NCBI GenBank assembly: GCA_937902985.1
Contig: CALFNG010000170.1
Span: forward strand, 1-61,002
Source of the DNA: an uncultured Myxococcales bacterium
Lineage (GTDB): Bacteria; Myxococcota_A; Polyangia; Polyangiales; Polyangiaceae
Direction of reading: 5' to 3'
Length of the DNA stretch: 61,002 bases
Shown here: in pieces, positions 43,339 through 52,412 of the stretch
Numbering within the stretch: position 1 is the stretch's first letter
How the letters are laid out: every line of letters starts with the position of its first letter
The notes under the pieces: generated by a model
The model's input: only the letters and a program-made list of their open reading frames with translations
What the model was told of the DNA's origin: nothing
Database searches by the model: none
Made by a program: the position numbers and the translations under genes

Positions 43339-46300
43339 ATGACGACCGCAGGGCAAAACCAGACGGCTGGCCCATCGACCAGTGAGATCGGCACCGTCCT
43401 CGCTTACCGCTACGAGGTCGTTCGCGAGCTCGGTCGGGGAGGGATGGGCGTCGTGTACTTGTGCCGTGACATCGTCACCGGCGATCGGGTCGCGCTGAAA
43501 CGACTGCGTTCGCCCGAGAAGGGCGAGACGCGCGCCGAAGAGAGCTGGTGGTTCCATCAGGAAGCGCGCGCCGTCGCGCTCCTCAATCACGCAGCGATCG
43601 TTCGCGCCCGCGACTTCGGCCAGCTCGCCGATGGGAGCCCGTTCTTCGTGATGGACGTCCTCCCGGGGCGAAGCGTCCACGAGTGGATGCACACGATGCA
43701 TCTCCCGTGGAACGTCGTCTGGGCCATGGTCGATCAGGCGCTCGCGGCGCTCGCGCATGCACACGCGCGCGGCGTCATTCACGGCGACCTCAAGCCGTCG
43801 AACATCATGCTCGACCTGGCGTCGACGACGCTCGGTCCGCGCGCCTACGTGCTCGACCTCGGGCTGGCGTGGCTCCGCGAGTACCGGCACGACTCTCGGC
43901 TCGATGGCGCGCGAGCGCCCGAGGTGGCGGTCCACTCGGGAGCGGGGACCGTAGGGTGGGTCGCGCCCGAGCAGATCCGGAGGCAGGCGTCGCTCGTCGG
44001 TCCGGCGACCGATCTCTACGCGCTCGGGTGCGTGATGTACCGGGTCCTCGCCGGGCACGAGGTCTTCGAGGGCAACGCGCAAGACGTCCTTCGCGCGCAC
44101 AAGCGCACGCCCGTCCCGCCGCCCACGCTGCGCGACGACGTGCCCGCGCAGGCCGGCAAGTTCGTCTTGCGGCTCCTCGAGAAAAAGCCCTGGAACCGCT
44201 TCGAGTTCGCCGCCGACGCGCGCCGCGCGTGGGAGCGCCTCCGCCCCGCGCACGCGGCCACGCTCGAAGAGATCGTGCAAGGGTTGCCGAGCTCGAACGC
44301 CGCGCCGGTGGGCTACGCGCGGTCGCTCGCCCCGGGCATCCTGAGTCTGCGCGCCCCGATGCTCCTGGCGCGGCAGGAAGAGCGTCGCGAGCTCTGGAGC
44401 GCCGTCGAGCTCGTGACCTGCGGCGCGCAGCGGCAAGATCTCCTTGCTCTCATCGGGGAAGCCGGCGTCGGAAAGAGCCGCCTCGCCGAGTGGCTGTGCG
44501 CCGAGGCGCACGAGCGCGGCGTCATGGTTCCTCTGCGCGCGCGCTACGGGCGCGCGCCTTCGCCGCTCGCGGGCATCACCGGGGCCGTCAACGAGCACTT
44601 CGGATTGACGGGCGCCGACCGCGCGACAGTCGAGCAGACCCTCATGGTCCGATGGGAGGTCGCGAAAGACGACGACGAGGCCCTCACCTGGGTCGCGGCC
44701 ACGGCCGAGTGGCTCCGGCCGACGCCGCCGAACGTGCAGACGCCCATGGGACCTACGGGCAAGCGCTTCGTGCTCGACCGTCCCGAGCTCCGCTTCAGCG
44801 TCATCAAGCGCGTGCTCGAGCGCATCGGCAGGGAGCGCCCGCTCCTCATGTGGCTCGACGACCTTCACTACGCGACGCAGAACACGTTCGATGTGCTCGC
44901 GCGGCTGCGGCGAGACGCGCCCGACCTGCCGCTGCTCATCATCGTCACCGCCCGCAGCGAGACGCTCGCGACCGACCTCGACGCCGCGCTGCGAATGGAA
45001 GCCTTGCGCGCTCAATGGGGCGGGCGCGTGCTCGAGCTCAAGCCGCTGGCGACCGACGACACCGAGACGTTGCTGCGCTCGGCGCTGCCCCTCGACGACG
45101 CCGCGGTGTTGCGCGCGGTCGAGCAGAGCCGCGGCAATCCGCTCTTCGCCTTGCAGCTGCTCTACGCCTGGGCGGGCGGCGGGTACTTGACCCTCGAAGG
45201 CGACAAGTACCGTGTGCCGGAGCACGCGCTTCACGGCCGCCCCATCACGACCGCCGAGCTCTGGGACGAGCGCGTCCGCGCGATCTCCACCGAGCTTCGT
45301 CTGAGCGCGTACGCCGCCTCGGCTCTCGGCGACGACGTGCGGGGCGACGTGCTCAAGACGCTCTGCGCCTCGCTGGGAATGGACCCGCGAGACAGCCTCG
45401 TCGCCCTGACGCGCGCACAGATCCTCCTGTCGGTGGGCAACGATCAGTATCAGTGGGCGCACGCGCTGCTGCAGGAGCACCTGCTCGAGCGTCTGCAAGA
45501 GCGCAAAGACGCGCCTGCCGTCTACCGGCTCGCCGCGAACGCGATGGCCAAGCACCCCGGCGTCGGCTCGCGCCGCATCACGCAGCACCGCGTCGCGAAC
45601 TTGCTCAAGGCAGGGGACGACGACACGGCGGCGCGCCTCATGTTCGATTTCATCCGGGCGTCCTGGCGTCGCGGCCGCGACACGGCGGCCACGCTCCGTG
45701 ACATCGAGACGCTCAAGGGGCGCTTGCACGGGGTGCACGCTGCAGAGGCGGCGCTCTGGCGCGGCGAATCCCTCCGGTACCGGGGCCGGCTCGACGAGGC
45801 CGGCGCCGAGGCCGAGACGGCGCGGCGGGCCTTCGAGCATGCAGGAGACGTGGGCAACGAAGCGGCGTCGCTCCGCCTTCTCGGGTACATCGCGAGCGAC
45901 CTGGGGCAGCCCGCGCGGGGGCGGGCGATGGTCGTGCAGGCGCTCGAGCGCTACGTCCTCATCGGAGATGCCGCGGGGCGGGCTCACACCGAGGTGGTCC
46001 TTGGCGAGATCGACTACCTGCTCGGCGATCACGCCCGGTCGAGGTCCACGCTCCTCGAGGCCGTCGAGCGCTGCAGCGAGGTAGGCGACGTCCTCGGGCG
46101 GGCGCAGTGCCTCATCTTGCTCGCGCTCATCGAAGAGGCGGTCGGGGGCTTCCAGCGCGGGCGAGGTCTGCTCGCGCAGGCGCGCGCCGAGTTCGATCGC
46201 ATCGGGTATCGCCTGGGCATCGCGCAGAGCGACGTCGCTCTGGGGCACGCGGACCATCGGGCATTCGATTTCGCCGGCGCGCGGACGCGGGCGCTCGCGG

Positions 46301-46947
46301 CGCGCGCCAGCTTTCGCGAGGTGCAGAACCCGCGGGGTGAGGCGGCGTGCGAGCGCCTCCTCGCGATGGTGGCCCTCGACTCCGACGAGTACGACGCGGC
46401 CGAGGCGCATGCCCGCGTGGCGTTCAAGATCTACGAGCGCCTGCAGGACCCGTGGGGAGTGCTCGAAGCTCGATTGCTCCTCGCACAGGTGGCGCTGGCG
46501 CGTGACGATCCGCGAGCCGAGTCGCTCGTGGCGGCCTGCGATCGCGCCGTTCTCGACGAGGCCGAGCCCCGACAGCACCGGCATCTCACTCGCGCGTGGC
46601 TCGCCCAGAGGCAGGGCCGGGCGCCCGATGCCGCCATCGAGATCGACGCGGCGCGCGCCGCGTTCGTCTTCCCGATTGCCGGAGACGCCGCCCGCGCGGA
46701 TCGGCCACTCGGCGCTACCCGCATCGAACCGGCCGATCTGGCTGACGCCGGCGATGCCAGCAACGGCGCGCCCGGGCTCGAGGCCCGCGCCCGGACCGGC
46801 GACCACACCCCGCATTTGCTCGTGCGGTTCTCCCGATCCACCTGGGTCGGGCCCGCCATCGCCAAGGTCGACGCCTGGTTGAAGCAAATCGAGTCGGTCG
46901 AGGGGAGGCCTATCGCTCCTCAGCCCGTGACGACGCGCCGATCCTGA
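43339..46947 (+). CDS. Ser/Thr kinase - AAA/STAND ATPase - TPR fusion
   Basis: A 1,202-residue protein from ATG 43339. Kinase domain 1-300: GRGGMGVVY (32-40), K54, catalytic loop HGDLKPSN with D150 (HGD in place of HRD, so non-RD) and DLG (173-175) in place of DFG. The catalytic Asp, Lys and Mg-binding Asp remain, so activity is plausible without the usual activation-loop control. An ATPase domain follows (Walker A GEAGVGKS 373-380, Walker B LLMWLDD 502-508). Then there are winged-helix/TPR-like helical repeats from about 600 to 1,150. This is the architecture of myxobacterial multi-domain regulators. It probably integrates signals in a large complex. No membrane span. Confidence 0.93.
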   Translation: MTTAGQNQTAGPSTSEIGTVLAYRYEVVRELGRGGMGVVYLCRDIVTGDRVALKRLRSPEKGETRAEESWWFHQEARAVALLNHAAIVRARDFGQLADGSPFFVMDVLPGRSVHEWMHTMHLPWNVVWAMVDQALAALAHAHARGVIHGDLKPSNIMLDLASTTLGPRAYVLDLGLAWLREYRHDSRLDGARAPEVAVHSGAGTVGWVAPEQIRRQASLVGPATDLYALGCVMYRVLAGHEVFEGNAQDVLRAHKRTPVPPPTLRDDVPAQAGKFVLRLLEKKPWNRFEFAADARRAWERLRPAHAATLEEIVQGLPSSNAAPVGYARSLAPGILSLRAPMLLARQEERRELWSAVELVTCGAQRQDLLALIGEAGVGKSRLAEWLCAEAHERGVMVPLRARYGRAPSPLAGITGAVNEHFGLTGADRATVEQTLMVRWEVAKDDDEALTWVAATAEWLRPTPPNVQTPMGPTGKRFVLDRPELRFSVIKRVLERIGRERPLLMWLDDLHYATQNTFDVLARLRRDAPDLPLLIIVTARSETLATDLDAALRMEALRAQWGGRVLELKPLATDDTETLLRSALPLDDAAVLRAVEQSRGNPLFALQLLYAWAGGGYLTLEGDKYRVPEHALHGRPITTAELWDERVRAISTELRLSAYAASALGDDVRGDVLKTLCASLGMDPRDSLVALTRAQILLSVGNDQYQWAHALLQEHLLERLQERKDAPAVYRLAANAMAKHPGVGSRRITQHRVANLLKAGDDDTAARLMFDFIRASWRRGRDTAATLRDIETLKGRLHGVHAAEAALWRGESLRYRGRLDEAGAEAETARRAFEHAGDVGNEAASLRLLGYIASDLGQPARGRAMVVQALERYVLIGDAAGRAHTEVVLGEIDYLLGDHARSRSTLLEAVERCSEVGDVLGRAQCLILLALIEEAVGGFQRGRGLLAQARAEFDRIGYRLGIAQSDVALGHADHRAFDFAGARTRALAARASFREVQNPRGEAACERLLAMVALDSDEYDAAEAHARVAFKIYERLQDPWGVLEARLLLAQVALARDDPRAESLVAACDRAVLDEAEPRQHRHLTRAWLAQRQGRAPDAAIEIDAARAAFVFPIAGDAARADRPLGATRIEPADLADAGDASNGAPGLEARARTGDHTPHLLVRFSRSTWVGPAIAKVDAWLKQIESVEGRPIAPQPVTTRRS

Positions 46948-46964
46948 ACTACATTGCGCGGCCC

Positions 46965-47102
46965 ATGACGACCCCCCAAAATCCCGGTGTGCGCCGCAAG
47001 CAAAAGGCGCGTCGTACCAAGCAGCTCGCTGCCTGGCGCGTGAAGAACGCAGAGACCGCCTCGGCCCAGCCGGCACAAGCGCCCGCGAAGAAGAGCCACT
47101 GA
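46965..47102 (+). CDS. 45-residue basic small protein
   Basis: ATG 46965 to TGA 47102, MTTPQNPGVRRKQKARRTKQ at the start, then a short Ala/Gln/Pro/Lys tail. Strong positive charge in the first half, one Trp, no Cys. It starts 17 bp after the kinase stop on the same strand. The composition resembles nucleic-acid-binding peptides. I do not recognise a named family. Confidence 0.5.
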   Translation: MTTPQNPGVRRKQKARRTKQLAAWRVKNAETASAQPAQAPAKKSH

Positions 47103-47197
47103 CCCCCGCGGGCGAAGAGAAGTCGCCTCTCTGAGAAGTTGTCCTCTCCGGGGGACGGGTCGTTACGATCGGGGCCCCCATGAAAGAGGAGCCGCCC

Positions 47198-47617
47198 ATG
47201 ACGCGCACGCTCGTTCACGCTCGCCAGCGCCGAGCCGTTCGCCGCGCCATCGGGGTCGATTGCCAGGTCGTGCGAGAGCGTGACTTTCACCTCATCGGGC
47301 GCCTCGGTGTCGACGTCTCGCCCCGCGGGATGCTCGTGGCCGCGCACGAGCCAGTGCTCACCGGTGAGCCCGTGATCGTATCTTTCCGGCTCCCGCGCAC
47401 GCCGCTCTGGTTCGACGCCGAAGGAACCATCGCCCGCGTCGTTCACGGGCGCCGTCCGGGCGATCCAGGCCGAGGGTTCGGGATCCGGTTCGACCGCATC
47501 GAAGACGAGGGCGAGTGGCTCCTGGCGCGCGCCTTGCGCGACGTACCGCCGCCCGTCCCGAAGCGTGACCGACGCGTCGACTACGCCCTGAGCGTCCACC
47601 TCGCCGCTCTCTCGTGA
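47198..47617 (+). CDS. PilZ domain protein 1
   Basis: A 139-residue protein starting at ATG 47198, 7 bases after AAAGAGGAG (an ATG at 47180 lies before that ribosome site). It has the c-di-GMP-binding PilZ signature: RRAVRR (RxxxR) near the start, then DVSPRGML (D/NxSxxG), and strands ... IARVVHGRRPGDPGRGFGIRF. It probably binds c-di-GMP and alters a partner; the known roles are motility or polysaccharide control. It is followed by a close paralogue after 157 bp. Confidence 0.9.
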   Translation: MTRTLVHARQRRAVRRAIGVDCQVVRERDFHLIGRLGVDVSPRGMLVAAHEPVLTGEPVIVSFRLPRTPLWFDAEGTIARVVHGRRPGDPGRGFGIRFDRIEDEGEWLLARALRDVPPPVPKRDRRVDYALSVHLAALS

Positions 47618-47774
47618 GATGCCGCGAGGTCGCTCTTCCGGCCCTGGCGCGTGAGGGGCGCGAGCGTGAGGTGAGGATAACTTGGCCCCTCCGACGGCGC
47701 CCCCGATACCATTCGGAAGGAAGTCGACGAGCCCGCGACCCGGGCCCGGCAAGCCTTCGAGAAAGAGGAGAGCC

Positions 47775-48347
47775 ATGCGCGCGTCGTCAAGCACGCTCCC
47801 GTTCACGCCCACGCCGAGCCTTCCCTCGCCATTTCGAGGCTCCCGTGCCGCGCTCGGTCCGTTGGTGCAATCGCTACGCATGATGACACCGTCGCTGAAC
47901 CGGGCCGCGTGCAACGGGCCTCCGCCCAATCGCCGTCACGAGATGCGTCGCGCGACACGCCTCGGATGCACCGTGCGAACGATGGATGCCTGGCGGTTGG
48001 TCGGCGATCGAACGCTCGACCTCTCGCCGCAGGGGATGCTCCTGCTCTCGGACGAGCGCCTCGAGCACGGAACGGAGCTCGTGGTCAGCTTCCAGGCGAC
48101 CGAGCTTCCCATCTGGTTCGACACGCTGGCCACGGTGACCCGTGTGGTCGAGGGCCGGCGGCCCGGCGACGACGGCCGCGCGTTCGGCGTTCACTTCGAG
48201 ACGCTGCCCGCGGTCTCGCGTCTCATCCTGCGCGGACACCTTCGCCGCCATCCATCGCCGCCGCCACGCCGCGAGCGGCCCGTGGATCTCGTCTCGCCCG
48301 ACCCCGACTACGCGACGCTCGTGCGAGCGATCTGGGCCGGCCGCTGA
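47775..48347 (+). CDS. PilZ domain protein 2
   Basis: A 190-residue paralogue of the upstream PilZ protein. ATG 47775 follows GAAAGAGGAG at the same spacing as in gene 1. An extra 65-residue Pro/Ser/Arg-rich N-terminus precedes the core. The signature is RRHEMRR (RxxxR-type, shifted) and DLSPQGML; the closing VVEGRRPGDDGRAFGVHF mirrors VVHGRRPGDPGRGFGIRF in gene 1, so this is a recent tandem duplication. The divergent N-terminus could give a new location or partner. Confidence 0.88.
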   Translation: MRASSSTLPFTPTPSLPSPFRGSRAALGPLVQSLRMMTPSLNRAACNGPPPNRRHEMRRATRLGCTVRTMDAWRLVGDRTLDLSPQGMLLLSDERLEHGTELVVSFQATELPIWFDTLATVTRVVEGRRPGDDGRAFGVHFETLPAVSRLILRGHLRRHPSPPPRRERPVDLVSPDPDYATLVRAIWAGR

Positions 48348-48387
48348 CCGGTCGCGGACGCGGAGCCAGCGAGGACATGAGCGCGCT

Positions 48388-49110
48388 TCAGGAGCGTGCG
48401 ATCTCGAGGACGACCTCGGGCGCGCCGGGAGGCCCGTAGGGGCCTTCGAACCGCACGAGACGGTTCGGCGCCTGGCGCGCGTACCACATCCGGTATTTCG
48501 GAACGAAGGGCTTCACGAGGCGCGTGACCATCGCGCCCATGGGGATCCAGTCGTTCAGGTCGGGGTACATGATGACCTCGATCGCGTCGTGCGACGTCCC
48601 GCCGATGGTGACCGACTTCCGGCCCTCGACTTCGACGTACACTTTCGCGATGAAGCGGTCGTTGATCCACGCGTAGACGCTGCGTCTCTGGCCGTCGAGC
48701 GGCATCCACGCCAAGAGGAACGGCAGCGCCACCTCGGGGTAAGTGGAGAGCGGCAGTCCCAGAGAGTCGTGGCGAAAGTCGGGGACCACCTCGTTACGAA
48801 CGATCTGTCCCGTTGCGTCGAACACCTGGCGGGTCATCGCTTTCATCATCAGGCCCTCGCCATCGCGGGCCGGCACGAGCCGCATCTCTTCGCGCAGGCG
48901 CCCGTCGGCGATGGGGTGGTCGAGGCCGACCACGATCTCGTCGCCGGCGCGCGCGTACCGGACTTCGCTGACCGGGTCGTTCGAGCCGGCGAGGATCTTG
49001 TGTGCGTCGAGTACGGTGTGGAACGCTCGCTTCTCGCGCGGAAAGATCGCGTACTTCGTCACGCCTGCGAAATCGGCCGGAGGCAGGGGGATGTTGGTGG
49101 CGCGCGTCAT
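48388..49110 (-). CDS. Hypothetical beta-rich protein in a fatty-acid operon
   Basis: A 240-residue protein from ATG 49110 (an upstream ATG would add 37 Arg-rich residues and overlap the acyl-CoA dehydrogenase gene). No signal peptide. The fold appears beta-rich (YAIFPREKRAFHTVLDA, EVRYARAGDEIVVGL, RKSVTIGGTSHDAIEVIMY) and the end reads APNRLVRFEGPYGPPGAPEVV. A DUF3108-like domain is possible, not certain. It starts 2 bp after the acyl-CoA dehydrogenase stop on the same strand, so it is part of that operon. No catalytic motif. Confidence 0.65.
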   Translation of the reverse strand: MTRATNIPLPPADFAGVTKYAIFPREKRAFHTVLDAHKILAGSNDPVSEVRYARAGDEIVVGLDHPIADGRLREEMRLVPARDGEGLMMKAMTRQVFDATGQIVRNEVVPDFRHDSLGLPLSTYPEVALPFLLAWMPLDGQRRSVYAWINDRFIAKVYVEVEGRKSVTIGGTSHDAIEVIMYPDLNDWIPMGAMVTRLVKPFVPKYRMWYARQAPNRLVRFEGPYGPPGAPEVVLEIARS

Positions 49111-49112
49111 GT

Positions 49113-50327
49113 TCAGCGAAGCTCTCCGCTCGTCTTGCCGAGCAGGCGGCGCGCGACGACGAGCATCTGGATCTGTTGGGTACCTTCGAAGATGTCGAGA
49201 ATTTTGGCGTCTCGAGCCCACTTCTCGAGCAGCTCAGTCTCGTCGTATCCGCACGAGCCGCAGAGCTCGACGCAGCGGAGCGTGACCTCGGTGACCGTGC
49301 GGCCGGCCTTGGCTTTCGCCATGGACGCCTCCGTCGAATTGGGCACTCGGTTGTCTGCCATCCATGCGGCCTTCATCGTGAGGAGGCGCGCGACGTCGAC
49401 CTCGGCCTCGAGCCGCGCGAGCTCGGCCTCGAGGTGGGAGCCGACCCAGGGCGTTCGCGGGTCGCCGGTCAAGAGCCCCGCGCGCCCGAGGATCTCTCGA
49501 GCGCGCTCCAGTGCGGCGCGGGCGACGCCGCAGGCCATCGCCGCCACCACCGGCCGCGTGTTGTCGAAGGTCTTCATCGCGCCCGCGAACGACTTGCTCG
49601 TGTCGATGTCGGCGCTCCCGAGGATGTTCTCTCTGGGGATCCTGCAGTCTTCGAGCAGGAACGTCGCGGTGTCGGACGCGCGGATCCCGAGCTTGTGATC
49701 GAGCCTCTGCAGCTTGAGGCCCGGCGCGTTGCGCGGCACGAGAAACGATTTGATCGCGGCGCGTCCGAGGGACGGATCCAGCGAAGCCCATACCACCAGC
49801 GCGTCGGAGCGATCGCCGGCCGTGACGAAGATCTTCTCGCCGTTCAAGACCCACTCGTCGCCGTCGAGGCGCGCCGTCGAACGGATCGCGGCCGAGTCCG
49901 AGCCAGCGCCGGGCTCGGTGATCGCCATCGAGATCCACTGGGCGCCGTACTTGGCCTTCTGCTCCTCGGTCCCGACGGCGCTGATGGCGGCGTTGCCGAG
50001 GCCCTGGCGCGGCACGGTGAGCGCCAGGCCCACGTCGCCCCAGCAGAGCTCCATCATGGCCAGCACGGTCGCCAGGTTGCCACCGTTCTTGGTCCTCCCC
50101 CCGGTCTCGGCGGGCGCGGCGTCCTTCGCCAGCTGGGCCGCCGAGGCGCGCGACGCGCCTCCTGCGTTCACGCCGTCGATGATTGCGGCGAGGATGTCGA
50201 GCTCCTTGGGATACGTGTGCTCGAGCGAGTCGTACTTGCGGGAGATGGGCCGGAACACGTTCACCGCGATGCCGTGAGCCTGTTCGATGAAGCCGCGAAG
50301 CTTCTTGGGGGTCTCTAGATAAATCAC
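49113..50327 (-). CDS. Acyl-CoA dehydrogenase (second of pair)
   Basis: A 404-residue FAD flavoprotein oxidising acyl-CoA at the alpha-beta position. Signatures: MAITEPGAGSDSAAIRST, WVLNGEKIFVTAG, FLVPRNAPG, and the C-terminal ILDIFEGTQQIQ, the usual catalytic-glutamate region. The N-terminal 110 residues include a Gly/Ala-rich segment (GVNAGGASRASAAQLA) that is longer than typical. Lies 85 bp after the other acyl-CoA dehydrogenase gene. Confidence 0.93.
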   Translation of the reverse strand: MIYLETPKKLRGFIEQAHGIAVNVFRPISRKYDSLEHTYPKELDILAAIIDGVNAGGASRASAAQLAKDAAPAETGGRTKNGGNLATVLAMMELCWGDVGLALTVPRQGLGNAAISAVGTEEQKAKYGAQWISMAITEPGAGSDSAAIRSTARLDGDEWVLNGEKIFVTAGDRSDALVVWASLDPSLGRAAIKSFLVPRNAPGLKLQRLDHKLGIRASDTATFLLEDCRIPRENILGSADIDTSKSFAGAMKTFDNTRPVVAAMACGVARAALERAREILGRAGLLTGDPRTPWVGSHLEAELARLEAEVDVARLLTMKAAWMADNRVPNSTEASMAKAKAGRTVTEVTLRCVELCGSCGYDETELLEKWARDAKILDIFEGTQQIQMLVVARRLLGKTSGELR

Positions 50328-50412
50328 GACGTTCCTTTCGAATCCTCGTCCAGGACGGGTGCCAGGTTCACGAGCGCATCGGCGCGAGCGGTCGCGCCAC
50401 CGGCCCGCAGGG

Positions 50413-51786
50413 TCAGGCGAGCAGAGCGCCTTCCATCACGCCGATGGCGCGAAGGTCGCGGTACCAGCGCTCGACCGGGTGCTCCTTGATGAAGCCGTGA
50501 CCGCCGAGCAGCTGCACGCCGTCGGAGCCGATTCGGACGCCCTTGCTCGCGCACTGGAGTCGCGCGATCGCGGCCGACCGACCGACCACGGCTCCCGGCT
50601 GCTCGCGATCGACGCGGCTCGCGGCGCGGAGGACGAGCAGGCGCATGCCCTCGAGCTCGATGGCGATGTCGGCGATGGGAAAAGCGACGCCCTGGCGGTT
50701 CGAGATCGGCTCACCGAAGGCCTTTCGCTCGTTGCAGTACGGAATGACGTAGTCGAGCACCGCCTGGCCGGTGCCTACCGCGGTGGCTCCCCACGCGATG
50801 CGAGCCCGGTCGACCAGGGACGCGAGCTGCGCGGTGCCGTCACCGGCGAGTTCGCCGAGCATCGCGTCGTCGTCTACGCGCGCTCCGTGGAAGCGAAGGC
50901 GACCGAGGCCTGCGCCGCGGAGCCCCATCGCCGGTTCGGCCTCGACCGAGAGCCCCGGCGTGCCGCGCTCGACCGCGAAGAGCCGAGCCCCGAGCCCGCG
51001 AACGTCGGCCGCCACGACGAAGAGCTCGGCCTGCATCGCGAGCGGGACGAGCGACTTCTCGCCCCAGAGGTTCCAGCCGCCATCGGTGCGGACCGCTCCC
51101 GTGCGGAGGAGCATCGGATCGAACATCGGCCGGGGCTCGAGGAGCGCCAGCGCTGCGCCCACGAAGCGATCGCCGAGGAACGGCGGAAGATATCGCGCCT
51201 GCTGCGCGCCGGTCCCCCACTCGACGATCGCCTGAACGACCGCGAGCGGTGACAAGATCGCCACCGCGAGACCCATGTCGCCCCGAGCCAGCTCTTCGAC
51301 GATGATGGCGTTGGTCACGGCCGAACGCTCCGCCGCCATACCGCCGAGGGACTCCGGAATCACGAGGCCCGCGAGCCCCAGCGCGTGGCCCTGCTCCAGG
51401 ATCTCGGCCGGTGGACTGGCCGCGTCGTCGGCCTTGCGGGCGTTCGGACGGAGCACCTCGTCGGCGAACCGGCGCATCGAGTCGCGCATGAGAGTCTGCT
51501 CTTCGGTCCGCGTCAGATCGAAGAGACCGCCCGTGGGCGTCGGGGCGAGCCGCTTCGCCTCCGGGTGAGCCTCGCGGCCACCCTTGCCGTTGCTGCGCGC
51601 GAAGGCCACGCTCGCAGAGATCGCACGCGCGCTCGCGCGCGTCGCGAGGAACACGGCGCGCTCGGCCGGCGCCTTGAGCCCGAAACGTGTCGCGAAGTCG
51701 GATCCGCCGAAGCGCGCCAGCGCCCGGAGAGGCGCCCCTGCGATGTGTTCGAGCGAGATTCGCGAAGGTGCTGCTTGTCTCGTCAT
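50413..51786 (-). CDS. Acyl-CoA dehydrogenase (first of pair)
   Basis: A 457-residue FAD protein. Its first 85 residues are an extra Ala/Arg-rich region before the family start (LTRTEEQTLMRDSMRRFADEVLRP). The core has LGLAGLVIPESLGG, MGLAVAILSP and the FAD-binding C-terminal domain (GVQLLGGHGFIKEHPVERWYRDLRAIGV). A clear catalytic Glu of the classical kind is less obvious than in the next gene, so it may be the non-classical partner of a heterodimer; acyl-CoA dehydrogenase pairs of this type are known in actinobacteria and myxobacteria. The start overlaps the tetR stop (ATGA). Confidence 0.9.
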   Translation of the reverse strand: MTRQAAPSRISLEHIAGAPLRALARFGGSDFATRFGLKAPAERAVFLATRASARAISASVAFARSNGKGGREAHPEAKRLAPTPTGGLFDLTRTEEQTLMRDSMRRFADEVLRPNARKADDAASPPAEILEQGHALGLAGLVIPESLGGMAAERSAVTNAIIVEELARGDMGLAVAILSPLAVVQAIVEWGTGAQQARYLPPFLGDRFVGAALALLEPRPMFDPMLLRTGAVRTDGGWNLWGEKSLVPLAMQAELFVVAADVRGLGARLFAVERGTPGLSVEAEPAMGLRGAGLGRLRFHGARVDDDAMLGELAGDGTAQLASLVDRARIAWGATAVGTGQAVLDYVIPYCNERKAFGEPISNRQGVAFPIADIAIELEGMRLLVLRAASRVDREQPGAVVGRSAAIARLQCASKGVRIGSDGVQLLGGHGFIKEHPVERWYRDLRAIGVMEGALLA

Positions 51787-52409
51787 CTCTTGTCCTTGCG
51801 TTCCTTGTTCAAAGATCGAAACATCGCGGTGGTCGCGCCTGCGATGGCGTCGACCGCCGCGTCTCTATCTCGCAGCCGGCCCGCCAGGAGGGCCTCGAGG
51901 AGCCCGAGCAGCCCGGCGACGAGGAGCTCGACGTGAGCCTCCGCCGTGTCGCGCGGAAGAACGAGCCCGTGGCGCGCGAGGCTCTCTACGAGCTCGCCGC
52001 GCGCCTCGTCGAGCAGCTGCCGGAAGGTGCGCCCCAGGACCGTGCCGTCGTCAGCGCGGTGCCTGAGAAAGATGCGTGTGAGCTCGGGCTCGGAGAGGAA
52101 CGCTGCGGTCATCGACGCATAGGCCGTACGGATCGCGCGCCGAGCGCGCGTCGGGTCGAATTCGGTGAGCTGCCGCTTGAGCATCTCGATGACGCGGCGA
52201 CCGATCTCGATCGCCGCGGCTTCGAAGATGGCGTCCCGATCGGCAAAGTGAACGTAAAAGCTCGGCTGCTTGAGGCCGGCTGCGCTGGCGATGCGGCCCG
52301 TGGTCGCGGCGGCAACGCCGTCGCGGCGGAGGATTTCGATGGCTCCGTCGATCAATCGTCGCCGCGTGAGCTCGGTGCTCTCTTTTCGGGTCAGCCTCGC
52401 GGTATGCAC
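51783..52409 (-). CDS. TetR family transcriptional repressor
   Basis: A 208-residue protein from GTG 52409; the frame is open to 52508 but that part lacks the usual start. The HTH fits TetR: RRRLIDGAIEILRRDGVAAATTGRIASAAGLKQPSFYVHFADRDAIF. The ligand domain (about 80-208) is helical. It overlaps the acyl-CoA dehydrogenase gene by four bases and heads the operon, so it very likely regulates it and itself. The 23-bp dyad just upstream is the candidate operator. The ligand is perhaps an acyl-CoA (inference from the operon). Confidence 0.92.
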   Translation of the reverse strand: MHTARLTRKESTELTRRRLIDGAIEILRRDGVAAATTGRIASAAGLKQPSFYVHFADRDAIFEAAAIEIGRRVIEMLKRQLTEFDPTRARRAIRTAYASMTAAFLSEPELTRIFLRHRADDGTVLGRTFRQLLDEARGELVESLARHGLVLPRDTAEAHVELLVAGLLGLLEALLAGRLRDRDAAVDAIAGATTAMFRSLNKERKDKR

Positions 52410-52412
52410 GCA

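Noticed and set aside
42997-47208. 1,403-residue open frame opposite the kinase-ATPase-TPR gene
   Set aside because: Same reason: the plus-strand frame has complete kinase and Walker motifs; the antisense is Arg/Pro/Gly-rich and overlaps several genes at both ends.
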